Source: Brachybacterium nesterenkovii
GTDB lineage: Bacteria; Actinomycetota; Actinomycetes; Actinomycetales; Dermabacteraceae
DNA length: 64,000 bases
Assembly: GCF_900163655.1 (NCBI RefSeq)
Contig: NZ_FWFG01000081.1
Coordinates: forward strand, 41,359-105,358
Direction of reading: 5' to 3'
The position numbers were made by a program, and so were the translations under genes. Under the pieces are notes generated by a model. The model had not been told where the DNA came from. It did no database searches and was given only the letters and a program-made list of their open reading frames with translations. Positions 32,964 through 43,495 of this stretch are shown here, in pieces. The first letter of the stretch is position 1; each line of letters begins with the position of its first letter.

Positions 32964-34123
32964 GAGAGGGGGACCTCCAGGGTCGGGACGAGATGGTGAC
33001 CGGCGAGGGAGATCCCCGCGCCGGAGAGATCGAGGGCGGAGGCGGCGCCTCCGCCGAGGACGCCCGTGGCCAGGAGGACCACGAGGGCGATGACGGCGAG
33101 GGCGACGAGCGCCCACACGATCCACATGACCGGACTCCCGGAGCCCGAGCCGCCGCTGCGGTTCAGCACGCGGCCCTCGAAGCGCGGGGCGGGCTTGGGC
33201 GCCGGGGCATCTCCCACGGACAGCTCCCCGAGCTCGACGCCGTCGGAGTCCGTGGGGATCGCGGTGGCGGTCACGGTCGCAGCCGCACCAGGCGCAGCGG
33301 CGTCGGCCGGCGCCTCATCGATCTCGATGATCCGGGCGCGGCGGCCGAAGCGGCGCAGGCTCGGCACGGCGGGCTCCGCGGGGACGGCCCACGGGTTGTG
33401 CTCGCGGGGCTCCTCGGCGTCGGGCGCCGACGCGGCGTCGACGGCCTGCACCTGGTCCTCGTCCGACGGCTCGGACTCGGGATCCCCCGCACCGTCGTCG
33501 CCGGACGGGTCCTCAGACCTCGGCGAGTCGGTCTCCGGCGCGTCGTCGGCGTCGGACTGCTCCTCCGCCTGAGTCTCGGACTGCTCGTTCTCGGACTGCT
33601 CGTCCGCAAACGGATCTGTGTCCGCGGCGGGCTCGTCGGAGGCGTCGGCGACGGGTGCATCGGCCCCCTCCGCGTCGGACTCCTCCGCACTATCGGCGAG
33701 AGGGTCCTCGACGCCGTCAGCGGGGGAATCCTCGACCGGCTCGATCTGCTCGGTGACGGGCTCGCCCGCGGTACCAGGCTCATCCGCCGAAGCGGGGTCC
33801 GCCGCCGTATCGGGGTCCTCTGTCGGGTCCGTCGCGTCCTCGGCTGCGTCCTCGGCTGCGTCCTCGGCCTCCGCGGATCCGTCGCCCTGGGGCGACTCGT
33901 CGGCAGCGCTCGCGGCTGCATCGTCGCTCGGGGCCGCGTCGTCGCTCGCGGCCGCATCGTCACTCGCGGGCTTCGCGTCGTCGATCGGGCCGTGGACGGC
34001 CTCGTACTCGGCGCGCAGGCGCTCGAGCTCGGCGACCTCCTCGGGGGTCAGCTGGCGGGCCCGTCGTCCGTGACGACGGGGTGCGGGCGACGCGGACGCC
34101 TCAGGTACGGGGCTGGTCTTCAT
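32960..34123 (-). CDS. Acidic low-complexity membrane-anchored protein
   Basis: Predicted 387-aa protein with a basic start, a 25-residue helix ([20 protein letters not shown]), then about 230 residues extremely rich in Asp, Glu, Ala, Ser and Pro with SDDAAA and AEDA repeats, followed by a short basic patch ([18 protein letters not shown]) and one membrane helix near the C-terminus ([22 protein letters not shown]). No enzyme motif is visible. Proteins of this layout occur between nadD and rsfS in related actinobacteria; function unknown. ATG at 34123 has AGGAGG eight nt upstream; a GTG three codons earlier would sit inside that Shine-Dalgarno sequence. It overlaps nadD by 23 bp and rsfS by 4 bp. 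Confidence 0.75.
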   Translation of the reverse strand: MKTSPVPEASASPAPRRHGRRARQLTPEEVAELERLRAEYEAVHGPIDDAKPASDDAAASDDAAPSDDAAASAADESPQGDGSAEAEDAAEDAAEDATDPTEDPDTAADPASADEPGTAGEPVTEQIEPVEDSPADGVEDPLADSAEESDAEGADAPVADASDEPAADTDPFADEQSENEQSETQAEEQSDADDAPETDSPRSEDPSGDDGAGDPESEPSDEDQVQAVDAASAPDAEEPREHNPWAVPAEPAVPSLRRFGRRARIIEIDEAPADAAAPGAAATVTATAIPTDSDGVELGELSVGDAPAPKPAPRFEGRVLNRSGGSGSGSPVMWIVWALVALAVIALVVLLATGVLGGGAASALDLSGAGISLAGHHLVPTLEVPLS

Positions 34124-34724
34124 CGTCGTCACCTCCTGTGTACAGGCCGTACTTGTTGATGTACTGCACCACCCCGTCGGGCACGAGGTACCAGACGGGC
34201 TTGTCCTCGGCGACGCGGCGGCGGCAGTCGGTGGAGCTGATGGTCATCGCGGGCACCTCGATGAGGGTCACGCCGTCGGGCGGCAGGCCCTCGGTGTCCA
34301 GCTCATGGCCCGGACGGGTCACGCCGATGAAGTGCGCGAGCTCGAACAGGACGTCGGAATCGAGCCACGTGAGGATCGACTGCAGGGCGTCGGCACCGGT
34401 GATGAAGAAGAGGTCCGCATCCGGGTGCTGCGCGTGCAGGTCCCGCAGGGTGTCGGTCGTGTAGGTCTTGCCGGGACGGTCGATGTCCACGCGCGAGACG
34501 GAGAAGCCGGGGTTCGCGGCCGTGGCGATGACCGTCATGAGGTAGCGGTGCTCCGGGTCGGAGATGTCCCGCCCCTCCTTCTGCCACGGGCGTCCCGTGG
34601 GCACGAAGACGACCTCGTCGAGGCCGAACACGCTCTGGGCCTCGCTCGCCGCCACGAGGTGGCCGTGGTGGACGGGATCGAACGTCCCGCCCATCACGCC
34701 GATACGGCGCCGCGTCTGCTCCAT
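34101..34724 (-). CDS. nadD: Nicotinate-nucleotide adenylyltransferase
   Basis: Predicted 207-aa NadD, which adenylates nicotinate mononucleotide to deamido-NAD in NAD synthesis. [22 protein letters not shown] holds the HxGH nucleotidyltransferase motif, [10 protein letters not shown] the nucleobase-recognition loop, and [22 protein letters not shown] the ISSTxIR-like motif (Cys in place of Ile). ATG at 34724 gives a normal length and lies four nt after the stop of the small membrane protein gene. The 3' end overlaps the acidic membrane protein gene by 23 bp. Confidence 0.95.
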   Translation of the reverse strand: MEQTRRRIGVMGGTFDPVHHGHLVAASEAQSVFGLDEVVFVPTGRPWQKEGRDISDPEHRYLMTVIATAANPGFSVSRVDIDRPGKTYTTDTLRDLHAQHPDADLFFITGADALQSILTWLDSDVLFELAHFIGVTRPGHELDTEGLPPDGVTLIEVPAMTISSTDCRRRVAEDKPVWYLVPDGVVQYINKYGLYTGGDDDEDQPRT

Positions 34725-34728
34725 CCGG

Positions 34729-34959
34729 TCAGTGCGAACGCTGCGAGCCGTGCGCGCCGTGCGTCCCGGCATCGGTCTCGCCCGCGCGCACCACGTCGCG
34801 GCTCGGGCGGTTCTCGACCTGGTTCAGGCCCTTGAAGAGGTAGGTGATGCCGAGCAGGCACATGAGGATCGCGAACGCCGCGCCGCCGATGAGGAAGGGC
34901 GAGACGCCCTCGCTGGCGTGGGCACCGCCCTCGGCGAGGATCAGGAGACGGTCGAGCAT
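34729..34959 (-). CDS. Small single-span membrane protein
   Basis: Predicted 76-aa protein. A hydrophobic segment ([24 protein letters not shown], about residues 22-45) is followed by a polar, His/Gly-rich tail ([11 protein letters not shown]). No known domain is recognised, but short proteins of this kind are common just upstream of nadD in actinobacteria. The stop is four nt before the nadD ATG, so the two are likely cotranslated. The start codon lacks a strong ribosome binding site. Confidence 0.7.
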   Translation of the reverse strand: MLDRLLILAEGGAHASEGVSPFLIGGAAFAILMCLLGITYLFKGLNQVENRPSRDVVRAGETDAGTHGAHGSQRSH

Positions 34960-35037
34960 GAGGACGAGCCTTTCGTCGTGCCGGAGAACGGGGCCATCAT
35001 CCCACAGGGCCGCGCGGCGCAGGCGCAGCCGGGCGCG

Positions 35038-36390
35038 TCACGGCCGGACGTGCCCGTCCCCGATCACATGCCACGTGGTGGTCGTCATCTCGGGCAGGCC
35101 CATCGGCCCGCGGGCATGGAGCTTCTGGGTGGAGATGCCGATCTCGGCGCCGAAGCCGAACTCGCCGCCGTCGGAGAACCGCGTGGACGCGTTGACCATC
35201 ACCACCGCCGAGTCGACGCCCGCGAGGAAGGCCCGCTGGGAGGCGATGTCGTGGGTCAGGATGGACTCGGTGTGCCCCGAGGAGTGGGCGCGGATGTGCG
35301 CGATCGCGGCCTCGACGTCGGGGACCACGCGCACCGCCAGGTCCAGGGACAGGTACTCGGTGTCCCAGTCCTCCTCGGTCGCGGGCACGACGCTCGCCGT
35401 CGTCCCGGCCTGCGCGAGGATCTCGCGCGCCTGCTCATCGGCGTGCAGGGTGACGCCGGACTCCGCGAGGCGCGCGGCCACCCGCGGCAGGGCCTCGACG
35501 GCGGCGGCCTCGTGCACCAGCAGGGTCTCCAGCGCGTTGCACACGCCGATGCGCTGCGTCTTGGCGTTGGCGATGATCTCGAGGGCCTGGTCCAGGTCCG
35601 CGGTGGCGTCGATGAGGATGTGCGTGTTGCCGGTGCCCGTCTCGATCACCGGCACGATCGAGTTCTCGACCACGCGGCGGATGAGGCCGGCGCCGCCGCG
35701 CGGGATGAGCACGTCCACCAGGCCGCGGGCGCGCATGAGCACGTCGGCGCCCTCACGGCCCCAGCGGTCGATGCCGACGACGAGGTCCTCCGGCAGGCCC
35801 CGCTGCGCGAGCACGCCGCGCAGGCAGGCGATGAGGGCGGTGTTGGAGCTGATGGCCGCGGAGCCGCCGCGCAGCACCACGGCGTTGCCGGACTTCAGGG
35901 CGAGCCCCGCGGCGTCGACGGTCACGTTGGGGCGGGCCTCGTAGATCATGCCGACCACGCCGAGGGGCACCCGCACCTGGCGCAGCTCGAGGCCGTTGGC
36001 GAGCACTCCCCCGCGCACGACCTCGCCGACCGGGTCGGGCAGGGCGGCCGCGTCCCGCAGCTGCTGGGCGATCGCGGCCACGCGGTCGGCATCCAGCGCG
36101 AGACGGTCCCGCAGCGCCGGGTCCATGCCGGCGGCGTCGGCCCGCTCGAGGTCCTCGGCGTTGGCGGCGACGATCGTCGCGGCATCGGCCACGAGGGCGT
36201 CGGCCATGGCCGTGAGCAGGGCGTCCTTGTCCTGGCGGGTCAGGCGCACGAGCGCGGGCTGCGCGTCCTTGGCGGCGCGGGCGGCGGCGAGCACCTCCTG
36301 GGCGCCGGAGGCGGCATCCGGTGTCGCGGCGGTGTCCGGGCCGGTGGCGGTGTCCGATCCGGTGGCAGTGGTCGAGGCGTCGTCGCTCAT
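35038..36390 (-). CDS. proA: Glutamate-5-semialdehyde dehydrogenase (gamma-glutamyl phosphate reductase)
   Basis: Predicted 450-aa ProA, which reduces gamma-glutamyl phosphate to glutamate-5-semialdehyde in proline synthesis. Motifs are [36 protein letters not shown], the catalytic cysteine in [16 protein letters not shown], and [22 protein letters not shown]. The first 30 residues are a Thr/Asp/Ala-rich tail not seen in most ProA proteins. It follows proB on the same strand with an 86-bp gap. The organism thus carries both proline synthesis (proBA) and proline degradation (putA at 9.1 kb). Confidence 0.97.
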   Translation of the reverse strand: MSDDASTTATGSDTATGPDTAATPDAASGAQEVLAAARAAKDAQPALVRLTRQDKDALLTAMADALVADAATIVAANAEDLERADAAGMDPALRDRLALDADRVAAIAQQLRDAAALPDPVGEVVRGGVLANGLELRQVRVPLGVVGMIYEARPNVTVDAAGLALKSGNAVVLRGGSAAISSNTALIACLRGVLAQRGLPEDLVVGIDRWGREGADVLMRARGLVDVLIPRGGAGLIRRVVENSIVPVIETGTGNTHILIDATADLDQALEIIANAKTQRIGVCNALETLLVHEAAAVEALPRVAARLAESGVTLHADEQAREILAQAGTTASVVPATEEDWDTEYLSLDLAVRVVPDVEAAIAHIRAHSSGHTESILTHDIASQRAFLAGVDSAVVMVNASTRFSDGGEFGFGAEIGISTQKLHARGPMGLPEMTTTTWHVIGDGHVRP

Positions 36391-36476
36391 GGAGCCCAGG
36401 GTACGGAGGCGACGGGGCGGGGGCGAAGAGGGGCCCGCGATGCGGGCAGCGGGAGGAGCGCGCGGGATCCGCCCGG

Positions 36477-37637
36477 TCAGTCGGCCGGCAGCAGCACCAT
36501 CTCGTCGCGGTGGATGAGCGGGCGCCCGTAGCCCTCCCCCAGCTCGCGCCGCAGCTCGGCGGTGCCGCGCCCGGCCATGCGCCGCATCTCCTCCGAGCCG
36601 AAGGCCGCGAGGCCGCGCGCGAGCACACGGCCGTCGGGACCGCGCACGTCGACGGGCACACCCTCCGGGAAGGCCCCGTCGACGGACACCACCCCGACGG
36701 GGAGCAGGGAGCGCCGGCGCGCGGTCAGGGCGGCGGCCGCCCCGGCGTCCACGTGCAGCGAGCCCGCGCCGCGGGTCGCGAAGCGCAGCCAGACGAGGCG
36801 GGAGCGGCGCCGCCCGCGGTGGCCGGGGAAGAAGGTGCCCACGTCCTCCCCGGCGACCGCGGCGCCGAAGCGCTCGGCGGCCGTCAGGATCGTCGCGGTG
36901 CCGGTGCTCGCGGCGTGCTGGGCGGCGGCGAGCTTGGTGACCATCCCGCCGGTGCCGATGCTCGAGCCGACGGACCCGACGGAGACGCCCTCCAGGGCCG
37001 AGGCGTCGGGCACGACGTCGATGCGCCGCGACCCCGGCTCCGAGGGCGGGGCCGTGTACAGGGCGTCGACGTCGGTGAGGAGCACCAGCAGGTCCGCCCC
37101 GATCAGCTGGGCCACGAGCGCCGCGAGGCGGTCGTTGTCGCCGAAGCGGATCTCGCTCGTGGCCGTCGTGTCGTTCTCGTTGACCACGGGGACGGCGCCC
37201 ATCGCCAGCAGCGCCTCGAGGGCGGTGCGCACATTGCGGTACGTCTCGGAGCGGATCACGTCGGCCTCGGTCAGCAGCACCTGGCCGGTGATGAGGTCAT
37301 GCCCGGAGAACGCGGCCTTCCACGCCGAGGCGAGGAGCGTCTGCCCGACCGCGGCCGCGGCCTGCTGCGCGGCGACGTCGGCGGGACGCTCGTGCAGGCC
37401 CAGCGGCCCGAGGGAGGCGGCTATCGCCCCGGAGGACACCAGCACGACCTCGCAGCCGCGGGCGACCAGGCGCGCGGTCTCGTCCGCGACGGCAGCGACC
37501 GCGTCGGGGTCCAGGCGCCCGGATCCGTCCGTCAGGCTCGAGGAGCCGATCTTCACGACCGCCCGGCGCGCCGTGCCCACCTCGTCGCGCGCGAGCAGGC
37601 GACGGGGCTGACGGGGTGCGTCCGGGGCGGTCAGCAC
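36477..37637 (-). CDS. proB: Glutamate 5-kinase
   Basis: Predicted 386-aa ProB. The amino-acid kinase domain shows [27 protein letters not shown], the [24 protein letters not shown] signature region and [12 protein letters not shown]. The C-terminal PUA domain (residues about 285-375, [24 protein letters not shown]) is present, as in feedback-inhibited long ProB enzymes. It phosphorylates glutamate as the first, proline-inhibited step of proline synthesis. GTG at 37637 begins three nt after the obg stop, and the obg tail supplies a GAGG eight nt upstream, so proB depends on obg transcription. Confidence 0.96.
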   Translation of the reverse strand: MLTAPDAPRQPRRLLARDEVGTARRAVVKIGSSSLTDGSGRLDPDAVAAVADETARLVARGCEVVLVSSGAIAASLGPLGLHERPADVAAQQAAAAVGQTLLASAWKAAFSGHDLITGQVLLTEADVIRSETYRNVRTALEALLAMGAVPVVNENDTTATSEIRFGDNDRLAALVAQLIGADLLVLLTDVDALYTAPPSEPGSRRIDVVPDASALEGVSVGSVGSSIGTGGMVTKLAAAQHAASTGTATILTAAERFGAAVAGEDVGTFFPGHRGRRRSRLVWLRFATRGAGSLHVDAGAAAALTARRRSLLPVGVVSVDGAFPEGVPVDVRGPDGRVLARGLAAFGSEEMRRMAGRGTAELRRELGEGYGRPLIHRDEMVLLPAD

Positions 37638-37640
37638 GGC

Positions 37641-39206
37641 TCAGTCCTCGTGCGCGGGCGCGTCGCCCGTCTCGCCCGTCGCGGCGTCGTCGACGGAGGG
37701 ATCCGCCCAGTGCCCGGAGCGGCGCTCGTCCTCCATCGCCGCGAGCCGGCCCAGGCGGGCCTCGGTCCGGGCCTTCTGCTCGGCGCGCTTGGCCTCGCGG
37801 GTGGGACGCGAATGGTCCTCGAGGCGCGCGTCGGTGCCTCGGCGGCCCAGGTGCTCGGCGCCGCCCATGTGGGTGGGCTCCCAGTCGAAGACGACCGCGT
37901 CGTCCCCGGGACCGATCACCACGGTCGAGCCGGCGACGGCGCCCGCCGCGTACAGCTTCTCCTCGACGCCCAGGCGGTGCAGGCGATCGGCGAGATACCC
38001 GACGGCCTCGTCGTTGGAGAAGTCGGTCTGGCGCACCCAGCGCTGCGGCTTGTCGCCCAGCACCCGGTAGGCGACGTCCCCGTCATACTGGTCCTTGACC
38101 ACCGTGAACGGGGCGGCGTCGCGGGCCTGCGGGGTGAGGACGATCGGGGCGGCCTCGGGCTCCGGCTCCTGCGCGCGGGCCTCGTCGACCAGACGGCCCA
38201 GGAGGAACTCGAGCTCGCGTAGGCCCTTGTGGGAGACGGCGCTGACCTCGACGATCGGCAGATCGCGCTCGGCGAGGCGCTCGCGGACCATCTCGGCCAT
38301 GTCCTGGCCGTCGGGAAGATCGGTCTTGTTGAGCACGATCACCGTCGGGCGCTCCATGAGCGGCGTGCGGTCGGAGGCCTCGGCGTCCAGACGGTCCGCA
38401 TAGGCGGCGAGCTCGCCCTCGATGATCTCGAGATCCGTGACGGGGTCGCGATCCGACTCCAGGGCCGCGGCGTCGAGCACGTGGGCGATCACATGGCAGC
38501 GCTCGATATGGCGCAGGAAGTCCAGGCCCAGTCCCTTGCCCTCGCTCGCGCCCGGGATCAGGCCGGGAACGTCCGCGACGGTGTAGCGGAACTCGCCGGC
38601 CTCGACCACGCCCAGGTTCGGGGTGAGGGTGGTGAAGGGGTAGTCGGCGATCTTCGGACGCGCGGCGCTCATCGCCGCGATCAGCGAGGACTTGCCGGCG
38701 CTGGGGAAGCCGACGAGCGCGACGTCCGCGACCGTCTTGAGCTCGAGGACGAGAGAGCGATCCTCTCCCGGCTCTCCGAGCAGCGCGAAGCCGGGGGCCT
38801 TGCGGGTGCGGGACGCCAGCGCGGCGTTGCCGAGGCCGCCGGTGCCGCCGCGAGCGGCGACGAAGCGGGTGCCCACGCCCACGAGATCGGCCAGCACCTC
38901 GCCGTCGCTCGTCGTGACGACGGTGCCCTCGGGCACGGGCAGCACCAGGTCCTCGCCGCCGGCGCCCGCGCGCATGTCGCCCTTGCCGAAGCCGCCCTTG
39001 GGGGCGCGCTGATGCGGCGAGTGGTGGTAGGCCAGCAGCGTGGTGGTCGAGGCGTCGACCTCGAGGATCACGTCGCCGCCGTGCCCGCCGTTGGCGCCGT
39101 CCGGGCCGGCGAGCGGCTTGAACTTCTCGCGACGGATGGAGGCGCAGCCGTTGCCGCCGTCCCCGCCCTGGACGTGCAGGACCACTCGGTCGACGAACGC
39201 GGCCAT
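37641..39206 (-). CDS. obg: GTPase Obg/CgtA
   Basis: Predicted 521-aa ribosome-associated GTPase. It has the glycine-rich Obg fold ([33 protein letters not shown]), a G domain with P-loop [32 protein letters not shown] and SAVSHKG, and the OCT domain ([25 protein letters not shown]). A charged tail follows. Obg acts in 50S maturation and in stress and division control. ATG at 39206 has GGAAGGAG five nt upstream; an in-frame ATG 18 codons earlier lies toward the rpmA terminator. Conserved order rplU-rpmA-obg-proB-proA. Confidence 0.97.
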   Translation of the reverse strand: MAAFVDRVVLHVQGGDGGNGCASIRREKFKPLAGPDGANGGHGGDVILEVDASTTTLLAYHHSPHQRAPKGGFGKGDMRAGAGGEDLVLPVPEGTVVTTSDGEVLADLVGVGTRFVAARGGTGGLGNAALASRTRKAPGFALLGEPGEDRSLVLELKTVADVALVGFPSAGKSSLIAAMSAARPKIADYPFTTLTPNLGVVEAGEFRYTVADVPGLIPGASEGKGLGLDFLRHIERCHVIAHVLDAAALESDRDPVTDLEIIEGELAAYADRLDAEASDRTPLMERPTVIVLNKTDLPDGQDMAEMVRERLAERDLPIVEVSAVSHKGLRELEFLLGRLVDEARAQEPEPEAAPIVLTPQARDAAPFTVVKDQYDGDVAYRVLGDKPQRWVRQTDFSNDEAVGYLADRLHRLGVEEKLYAAGAVAGSTVVIGPGDDAVVFDWEPTHMGGAEHLGRRGTDARLEDHSRPTREAKRAEQKARTEARLGRLAAMEDERRSGHWADPSVDDAATGETGDAPAHED

Positions 39207-39289
39207 GAGGGCTCCTTCCGGGCGCGTGGACGCCGGCAGTGCGGGCGGGGCGCTCTTCATGCGAGAGGCCTGCCCAGGATAGGGAAAAA

Positions 39290-39323
39290 CGACGAGGGGC
39301 GGAGAATGCTCCGCCCCTCGTCG
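39290..39323 (-). terminator. Intrinsic terminator between rpmA and obg
   Basis: Perfect 15-bp stem (39290-39304 and 39309-39323), AATG loop, followed on the minus strand by TTTTT. It is one of the few hairpins in the window with a T-run. It should end much of the rplU-rpmA transcript and reduce expression of obg and proBA relative to ribosomal proteins. Confidence 0.85.
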
Positions 39324-39355
39324 AGGTGTTCGCGTCGGGCCGGAGCCCGGGGGTG

Positions 39356-39610
39356 TCAGGCGCCCGCGACGACGCTGACGACGTTGCGGTCGCGCTTGCG
39401 GCCGAACTCGACCGTGCCCGCCGTGAGGGCGAACAGGGTGTCGTCGTTGCCGCGGCCCACGCCGTCACCGGGGTGGAATTGCGTGCCGCGCTGACGGACG
39501 AGGATCTCGCCCGCGCCGACGACCTGGCCGCCGAAGCGCTTCACGCCGAGGCGCTGAGCGTTCGAGTCGCGGCCGTTCTTGGAGGAGCTTGCGCCCTTCT
39601 TATGTGCCAT
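39356..39610 (-). CDS. rpmA: 50S ribosomal protein L27
   Basis: Predicted 84-aa L27 with the conserved N-terminus [26 protein letters not shown] and [17 protein letters not shown]. It lies near the peptidyl-transferase centre and its N-terminus contacts tRNA ends. No cleavable N-terminal extension of the Firmicutes type is present. It follows rplU by 39 nt and has a TTCC-type ribosome site (GAAGG) upstream. A T-run terminator follows. Confidence 0.99.
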   Translation of the reverse strand: MAHKKGASSSKNGRDSNAQRLGVKRFGGQVVGAGEILVRQRGTQFHPGDGVGRGNDDTLFALTAGTVEFGRKRDRNVVSVVAGA

Positions 39611-39649
39611 GTCGGAACCTTCTCTCGTTCTCGCCTGATGGGATCGCGC

Positions 39650-39958
39650 TCAGGCGATGCCGGTGACCTTGAGCTTCGTGAGCTCCTGGCGATGGCCCTG
39701 GCGCTTCTTGTAGCCGGTCTTGTTCTTGTACTTGAGGATGCGGATCTTCGGGCCGCGGAGCGACTCGACGATCTCGGCCGTGACCTTGACCTTGTCGAGC
39801 TCATCCTTGGCCGAGGTGACCGTGCTGCCGTCGACGAGCAGGACGGGAGCGAACCCGACGCTGTCGCCCGCCTCGCCGGCGACGCGGTTGATCACGATGG
39901 TGTCACCGACCGACACCTTCTCCTGACGACCGCCTGCGCGGACGATTGCGTACACCAC
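39650..39958 (-). CDS. rplU: 50S ribosomal protein L21
   Basis: Predicted 102-aa L21: [19 protein letters not shown], the central [10 protein letters not shown] and the C-terminal [15 protein letters not shown] signature. Two successive GTG codons open the frame; the first (39958) gives the usual M-V-Y-A start and has GGAG seven nt upstream. First gene of the rplU-rpmA transcript, read from a consensus-like promoter about 180 nt upstream. Confidence 0.98.
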   Translation of the reverse strand: MVYAIVRAGGRQEKVSVGDTIVINRVAGEAGDSVGFAPVLLVDGSTVTSAKDELDKVKVTAEIVESLRGPKIRILKYKNKTGYKKRQGHRQELTKLKVTGIA

Positions 39959-40136
39959 GTCACTGCTCCATCTGTTCGGGAATCCGGGGTTGTGCGGACC
40001 CGCCTGGCCTCTGCGGACCTGCGACCGTCGACCTCCAGCGGACGCGCTCCTCATCAGGAGCGCCGTCGGGGGACGATGCGGTCGCGCAGACGCCGGAGGG
40101 CGGGGACGACTCGGGCGCGCAAATGCGCCAGGAGAC
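39959..40136 (-). other. rplU leader region
   Basis: The transcript from the promoter at 40137-40165 would have an untranslated leader of roughly 170 nt. A short hairpin (CGCTCC-TGATGA-GGAGCG, around 40047-40064) lies in it. Ribosomal-protein autoregulation is possible but not shown. Confidence 0.35.
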
Positions 40137-40165
40137 AGCCTACGTTCCCGCCGCAGGCCGGTCAA
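40137..40165 (-). promoter_or_regulatory. rplU-rpmA promoter
   Basis: On the minus strand TTGACC (40160-40165), a 17-bp spacer and TAGGCT (40137-40142) form the best sigma-70-type promoter seen here. The -35 lies in the loop side of a long stem made by GTTCCCGC and GACCGGCC repeats downstream of rne, so the rne terminator and this promoter overlap. Confidence 0.7.
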
Positions 40166-40218
40166 CCATCGCGACCGGCCTGACCTGCGGGAACGCAGTC
40201 ATCGCCGTGTGGAACTCA

Positions 40219-43185
40219 TCACGCCGACGGGGCATCGGAGCCGGTCGCGGCCCCGTCCGGCGCAACGTCGCCCTCGGGAGCGGTCGCCGCGCCCTGGGCC
40301 GACGAGTCCTCCCCCGCGGGCGCCGGGACCTCGGTCACCTCGCCCGATGCGTCCGCCGCAGCCCCCCGCTCGTCACCGCTGGTGACCTCGGGCTGGTCGA
40401 CGCTGATCACCTGGCCGTCGACGGTCACCTCGGGATGCGAGTGCCCCGTGGTGGCGGCGGCGATCGACGCGATCGTGGCGCGCGCGAGCTCCCGGGAGGT
40501 CGTGTCCTCCTCGAGGCGGTGCACGTTCTCCTCGCCCGCGCCCGGCGTCTCTGCGGACTCCGGGGCCTCCTTGGACGATGCGCCCTTGCGGCCCGAGCGG
40601 CGGCGCGAGGGGCGGCTGGGCTCCTCCTTCGCCTCGGACTCCGCGTGGTGGTGCTTGCCGTCCATGTCGATCATGTGGCCGCGGCCGTTGCAGGCCTCGC
40701 AGGGCGTCGAGAACGTCTCGACCAGTCCGGCGCCCACGCGCTTGCGGGTCATCTGGACCAGGCCCAGCGACGTCACCTCGGCCACCTGGTGCTTGGTGCG
40801 ATCGCGCCCGAGGCACTCGACCAGGCGCCGCAGCACGAGGTCGCGGTTGGACTCCAGGACCATGTCGATGAAGTCGATGACGATGATGCCGCCGGTGTCG
40901 CGCAGGCGCAGCTGGCGCACGATCTCCTCGGCCGCCTCGAGGTTGTTGCGGGTGACGGTCTCCTCGAGGCTGCCGCCGCTGCCGGTGAACTTGCCCGTGT
41001 TGACGTCGATGACCGTCATGGCCTCGGTGCGGTCGATCACGAGGGAGCCGCCCGAGGGCAGGTACACCTTGCGGTCCATCGCCTTGAGCAGCTGCTCGTC
41101 GACGCGGTGCTTGGCGAACACGTCCTTGTCGCCCATGTGGCGGGTGACGCGCTCGAGCAGGTCGGGGGCCACCGAGCTGACGTACTCGTGGACGTCGTCG
41201 TAGACCTTGTCGCCCTCGACGATCAGCGAGGTGAAGTCCTCGTTGAAGACGTCGCGCACCACCTTGATGGCGATGTCCGGCTCCTGCGACAGCGCGGCGG
41301 GCGCCGACTTCGACTTCTGCGCCTTGAGGATCTTCTCCCACTGGGCGCGCAGGCGCTCGACGTCGCGCGTCAGTTCCTCCTCGCTCGCGCCCTCGGCGGC
41401 GGTGCGCACGATCACGCCCGCGTCCTCGGGGATGACCTGCTTCATGATCTTCTTCAGACGCGCGCGCTCGGGGTCCGGGAGCTTGCGCGAGATGCCGGTC
41501 ATCGACCCGCCCGGCACGAGCACGACGTAGCGGCCCGGCAGGGAGATCTGGCTGGTCAGGCGCGCGCCCTTGTGCCCGATCGGGTCCTTCGTGACCTGCA
41601 CGAGGACGGGATCGCCGGACTTCAGCGCCAGCTCGATGCGGCGGGGCTGGCCCTCGAGGCCCGCGGCGTCCCAGTTGACCTCGCCGGCGTACAGGACGGC
41701 GTTGCGGCCCTTGCCGATGTCGACGAAGGCGGCCTCCATCGACGGCAGCACGTTCTGGACCTTGCCCAGGTACACGTTTCCCACCATCGAGGTCTGCGAC
41801 TTCTGCGCGACGTAGTGCTCGACCAGCACGTCGTCCTCGAGGACGGCGATCTGGGTGCGGCCCGGGCGCTCGCGCACGATCATCGAGCGCTTGACGCTCT
41901 CGCGGCGCGCGAGGAACTCGGCCTCGGTGATCACGCTGCGGCGGCGACCGGCGTCGCGGCCCTCGCGGCGGCGCTGCTTCTTGGCCTCCAGACGGGTCGA
42001 GCCCTTGACGGCCTTGACCTCGTCGCGGCGCTCACGCACCTTGACCACCGTGTTCGGCGGGTCGTCGGGCGCGGGGCGGTCATCGCCCGAGCTCGAGCCC
42101 GAGCGGCGGCGACGGCGACGGCGACGGGTGGACGAGCCGGACTGCTCCTCGCCCTCGTCGCCGGAGCCGTCCTGATCGGAGGAGTCCTCGCCCTCGGAGG
42201 CGTCCTCGGAGGTGCTGTCGCCGTCGTCGGCGGCGTCGCCCGAGCGCTTGCGCGAGCGGCCGCCTCGGGAGCGCGAACGGCGCGAGGAGCGGCGAGTGCC
42301 CCCCGCGTCCTCGCCCTCGGCGTCCGTCGAATCCTCGGCCTCGTCCTCGGCGCTCTCCGCCTCGTCCTCGTCGGAGTCGTCCTCGGTGCCGGGGGCGCCG
42401 TCGTCATCGCCGCGTCCGCGACCGCGGCGTCCGCGGCCGCCGCGGCGCCGGCGGCGCCGGGAGGAGGACCCTGTCTGCTCATCGTCCGCCTCGGAGGACT
42501 CCTGCGTCTCCTCGGCCTCGCCATCAGCGGTCTGCGACGGATCGTCATCGGAGTCGTCCTCGGACGCGTCGTCATCGGACTCATCGCGGGCGGGACGGGT
42601 GGCCTGGGGCGAGGGCGCCTGGAACAGCAGGGAGGCGAAGTCGAGCTGGGCGCGCTCGCGGCGCTCCCCGTCGCCCTCGCGGGAGGCGCCGGGGGCGCTC
42701 GCGGCGAGAGCGGCCAGGTCGTCGGCCAGCGAGGTCGCCGCGGCGGGGGCGGGCTGCGCCTGCGGAGCATCGGCCTGCGCCGTCTGCTCATCCTGCTCCG
42801 ACGCGGACTCCTGGTCCTCGTCGGCCTCGTCGGTCTCGGCGGAGGCCGGTGACGGCACTGCGGCCGTCTCGGCGGCGGAGAACACCGGGATGACGGGCGG
42901 GCCGGCGGGAGCGGAGGCCGCGCGGCGGCGGGGGCTGCGGCGCGTCGGCTCGGCGGGCTCGGCGACCTCGACCGGGCTCTCCTGCGCGGGCACGCTCGTG
43001 AGCGGGGCGCGCGGTGCGTCCGCGGGGGTCTCGGCGACGGGCTCGGCGACGGCGGGGGCGCCGACGGGGGCACCGGCGCGGCGTCGGCGCCGGGTCGCGG
43101 GCTTGACCTCCGCGACCTCCTCCGGTGCGGCGCCGTGCGACGTCTCGTCGCGGTCGTCTGCGGGTGTGCGGGAATCCTCAGCCAT
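40219..43185 (-). CDS. rne: Ribonuclease E/G
   Basis: Predicted 988-aa endoribonuclease. The catalytic core lies in the middle and C-terminal half: S1-like VGNVYLGKVQNVLPSMEAAFVDIGKGRNA, the DNase-I-like active site in TVIDVNTGKFTGSGG and GIIVIDFIDM, and the zinc-link CEACNGRGH. Actinobacterial RNase E carries its disordered arm N-terminal: about 400 residues here are Asp/Glu/Ser-rich alternating with Arg clusters (SSRRRRRRGGRGRRGRGRGD) that probably bind RNA or degradosome partners. It matures rRNA and drives mRNA decay. ATG at 43185 has TAAGGAG seven nt upstream. Confidence 0.96.
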   Translation of the reverse strand: MAEDSRTPADDRDETSHGAAPEEVAEVKPATRRRRRAGAPVGAPAVAEPVAETPADAPRAPLTSVPAQESPVEVAEPAEPTRRSPRRRAASAPAGPPVIPVFSAAETAAVPSPASAETDEADEDQESASEQDEQTAQADAPQAQPAPAAATSLADDLAALAASAPGASREGDGERRERAQLDFASLLFQAPSPQATRPARDESDDDASEDDSDDDPSQTADGEAEETQESSEADDEQTGSSSRRRRRRGGRGRRGRGRGDDDGAPGTEDDSDEDEAESAEDEAEDSTDAEGEDAGGTRRSSRRSRSRGGRSRKRSGDAADDGDSTSEDASEGEDSSDQDGSGDEGEEQSGSSTRRRRRRRRSGSSSGDDRPAPDDPPNTVVKVRERRDEVKAVKGSTRLEAKKQRRREGRDAGRRRSVITEAEFLARRESVKRSMIVRERPGRTQIAVLEDDVLVEHYVAQKSQTSMVGNVYLGKVQNVLPSMEAAFVDIGKGRNAVLYAGEVNWDAAGLEGQPRRIELALKSGDPVLVQVTKDPIGHKGARLTSQISLPGRYVVLVPGGSMTGISRKLPDPERARLKKIMKQVIPEDAGVIVRTAAEGASEEELTRDVERLRAQWEKILKAQKSKSAPAALSQEPDIAIKVVRDVFNEDFTSLIVEGDKVYDDVHEYVSSVAPDLLERVTRHMGDKDVFAKHRVDEQLLKAMDRKVYLPSGGSLVIDRTEAMTVIDVNTGKFTGSGGSLEETVTRNNLEAAEEIVRQLRLRDTGGIIVIDFIDMVLESNRDLVLRRLVECLGRDRTKHQVAEVTSLGLVQMTRKRVGAGLVETFSTPCEACNGRGHMIDMDGKHHHAESEAKEEPSRPSRRRSGRKGASSKEAPESAETPGAGEENVHRLEEDTTSRELARATIASIAAATTGHSHPEVTVDGQVISVDQPEVTSGDERGAAADASGEVTEVPAPAGEDSSAQGAATAPEGDVAPDGAATGSDAPSA

Positions 43186-43495
43186 GGGGCTGCTCCTTAC
43201 AAGCCGGTCCAGCGCACCCTGGGCCGGGTCTGGTCATCGCCCTGACGGGCGGAAGTCGTCTGCCCTCGCCGTCGCGCTGCTCCAGGTCGTGGAGCGCAGC
43301 GATGTCGATGCCCGAATGCAGTCTCGGTCGCGAATGGTCGCGGGGCCGGTTCTGGGCGGTCGACGCCGGGAGGTTCCTCCGCCCGGTACGGGGCCGAGGA
43401 GCGCTGGGCCAAGTATGGCACAGCCCGTGCACGCGAGAGGGCGGCGACGGGGCCGCGTGGACCCGCGTCGCCGCCCTCGCGTGCGGCGTGTCGCG
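43186..43495. other. Intergenic region between pspA and rne
   Basis: 310 bp without a supported gene. It contains the pspA terminator hairpin (43429-43484) and, closer to rne, the expected rne promoter and leader. I could not pick a clear -35/-10 pair. Confidence 0.5.
43429..43484 (-). terminator. Terminator of pspA
   Basis: 19-bp inverted repeat (right arm 43466-43484; left arm 43429-43449 with a 2-nt bulge), 12 nt after the pspA stop on the minus strand. Confidence 0.65.

Noticed and set aside
43186..43495. Two short minus-strand frames of 70-110 codons between pspA and rne
   Set aside because: Arg/Pro/Gly-rich composition, no ribosome binding sites, and they overlap the pspA terminator.
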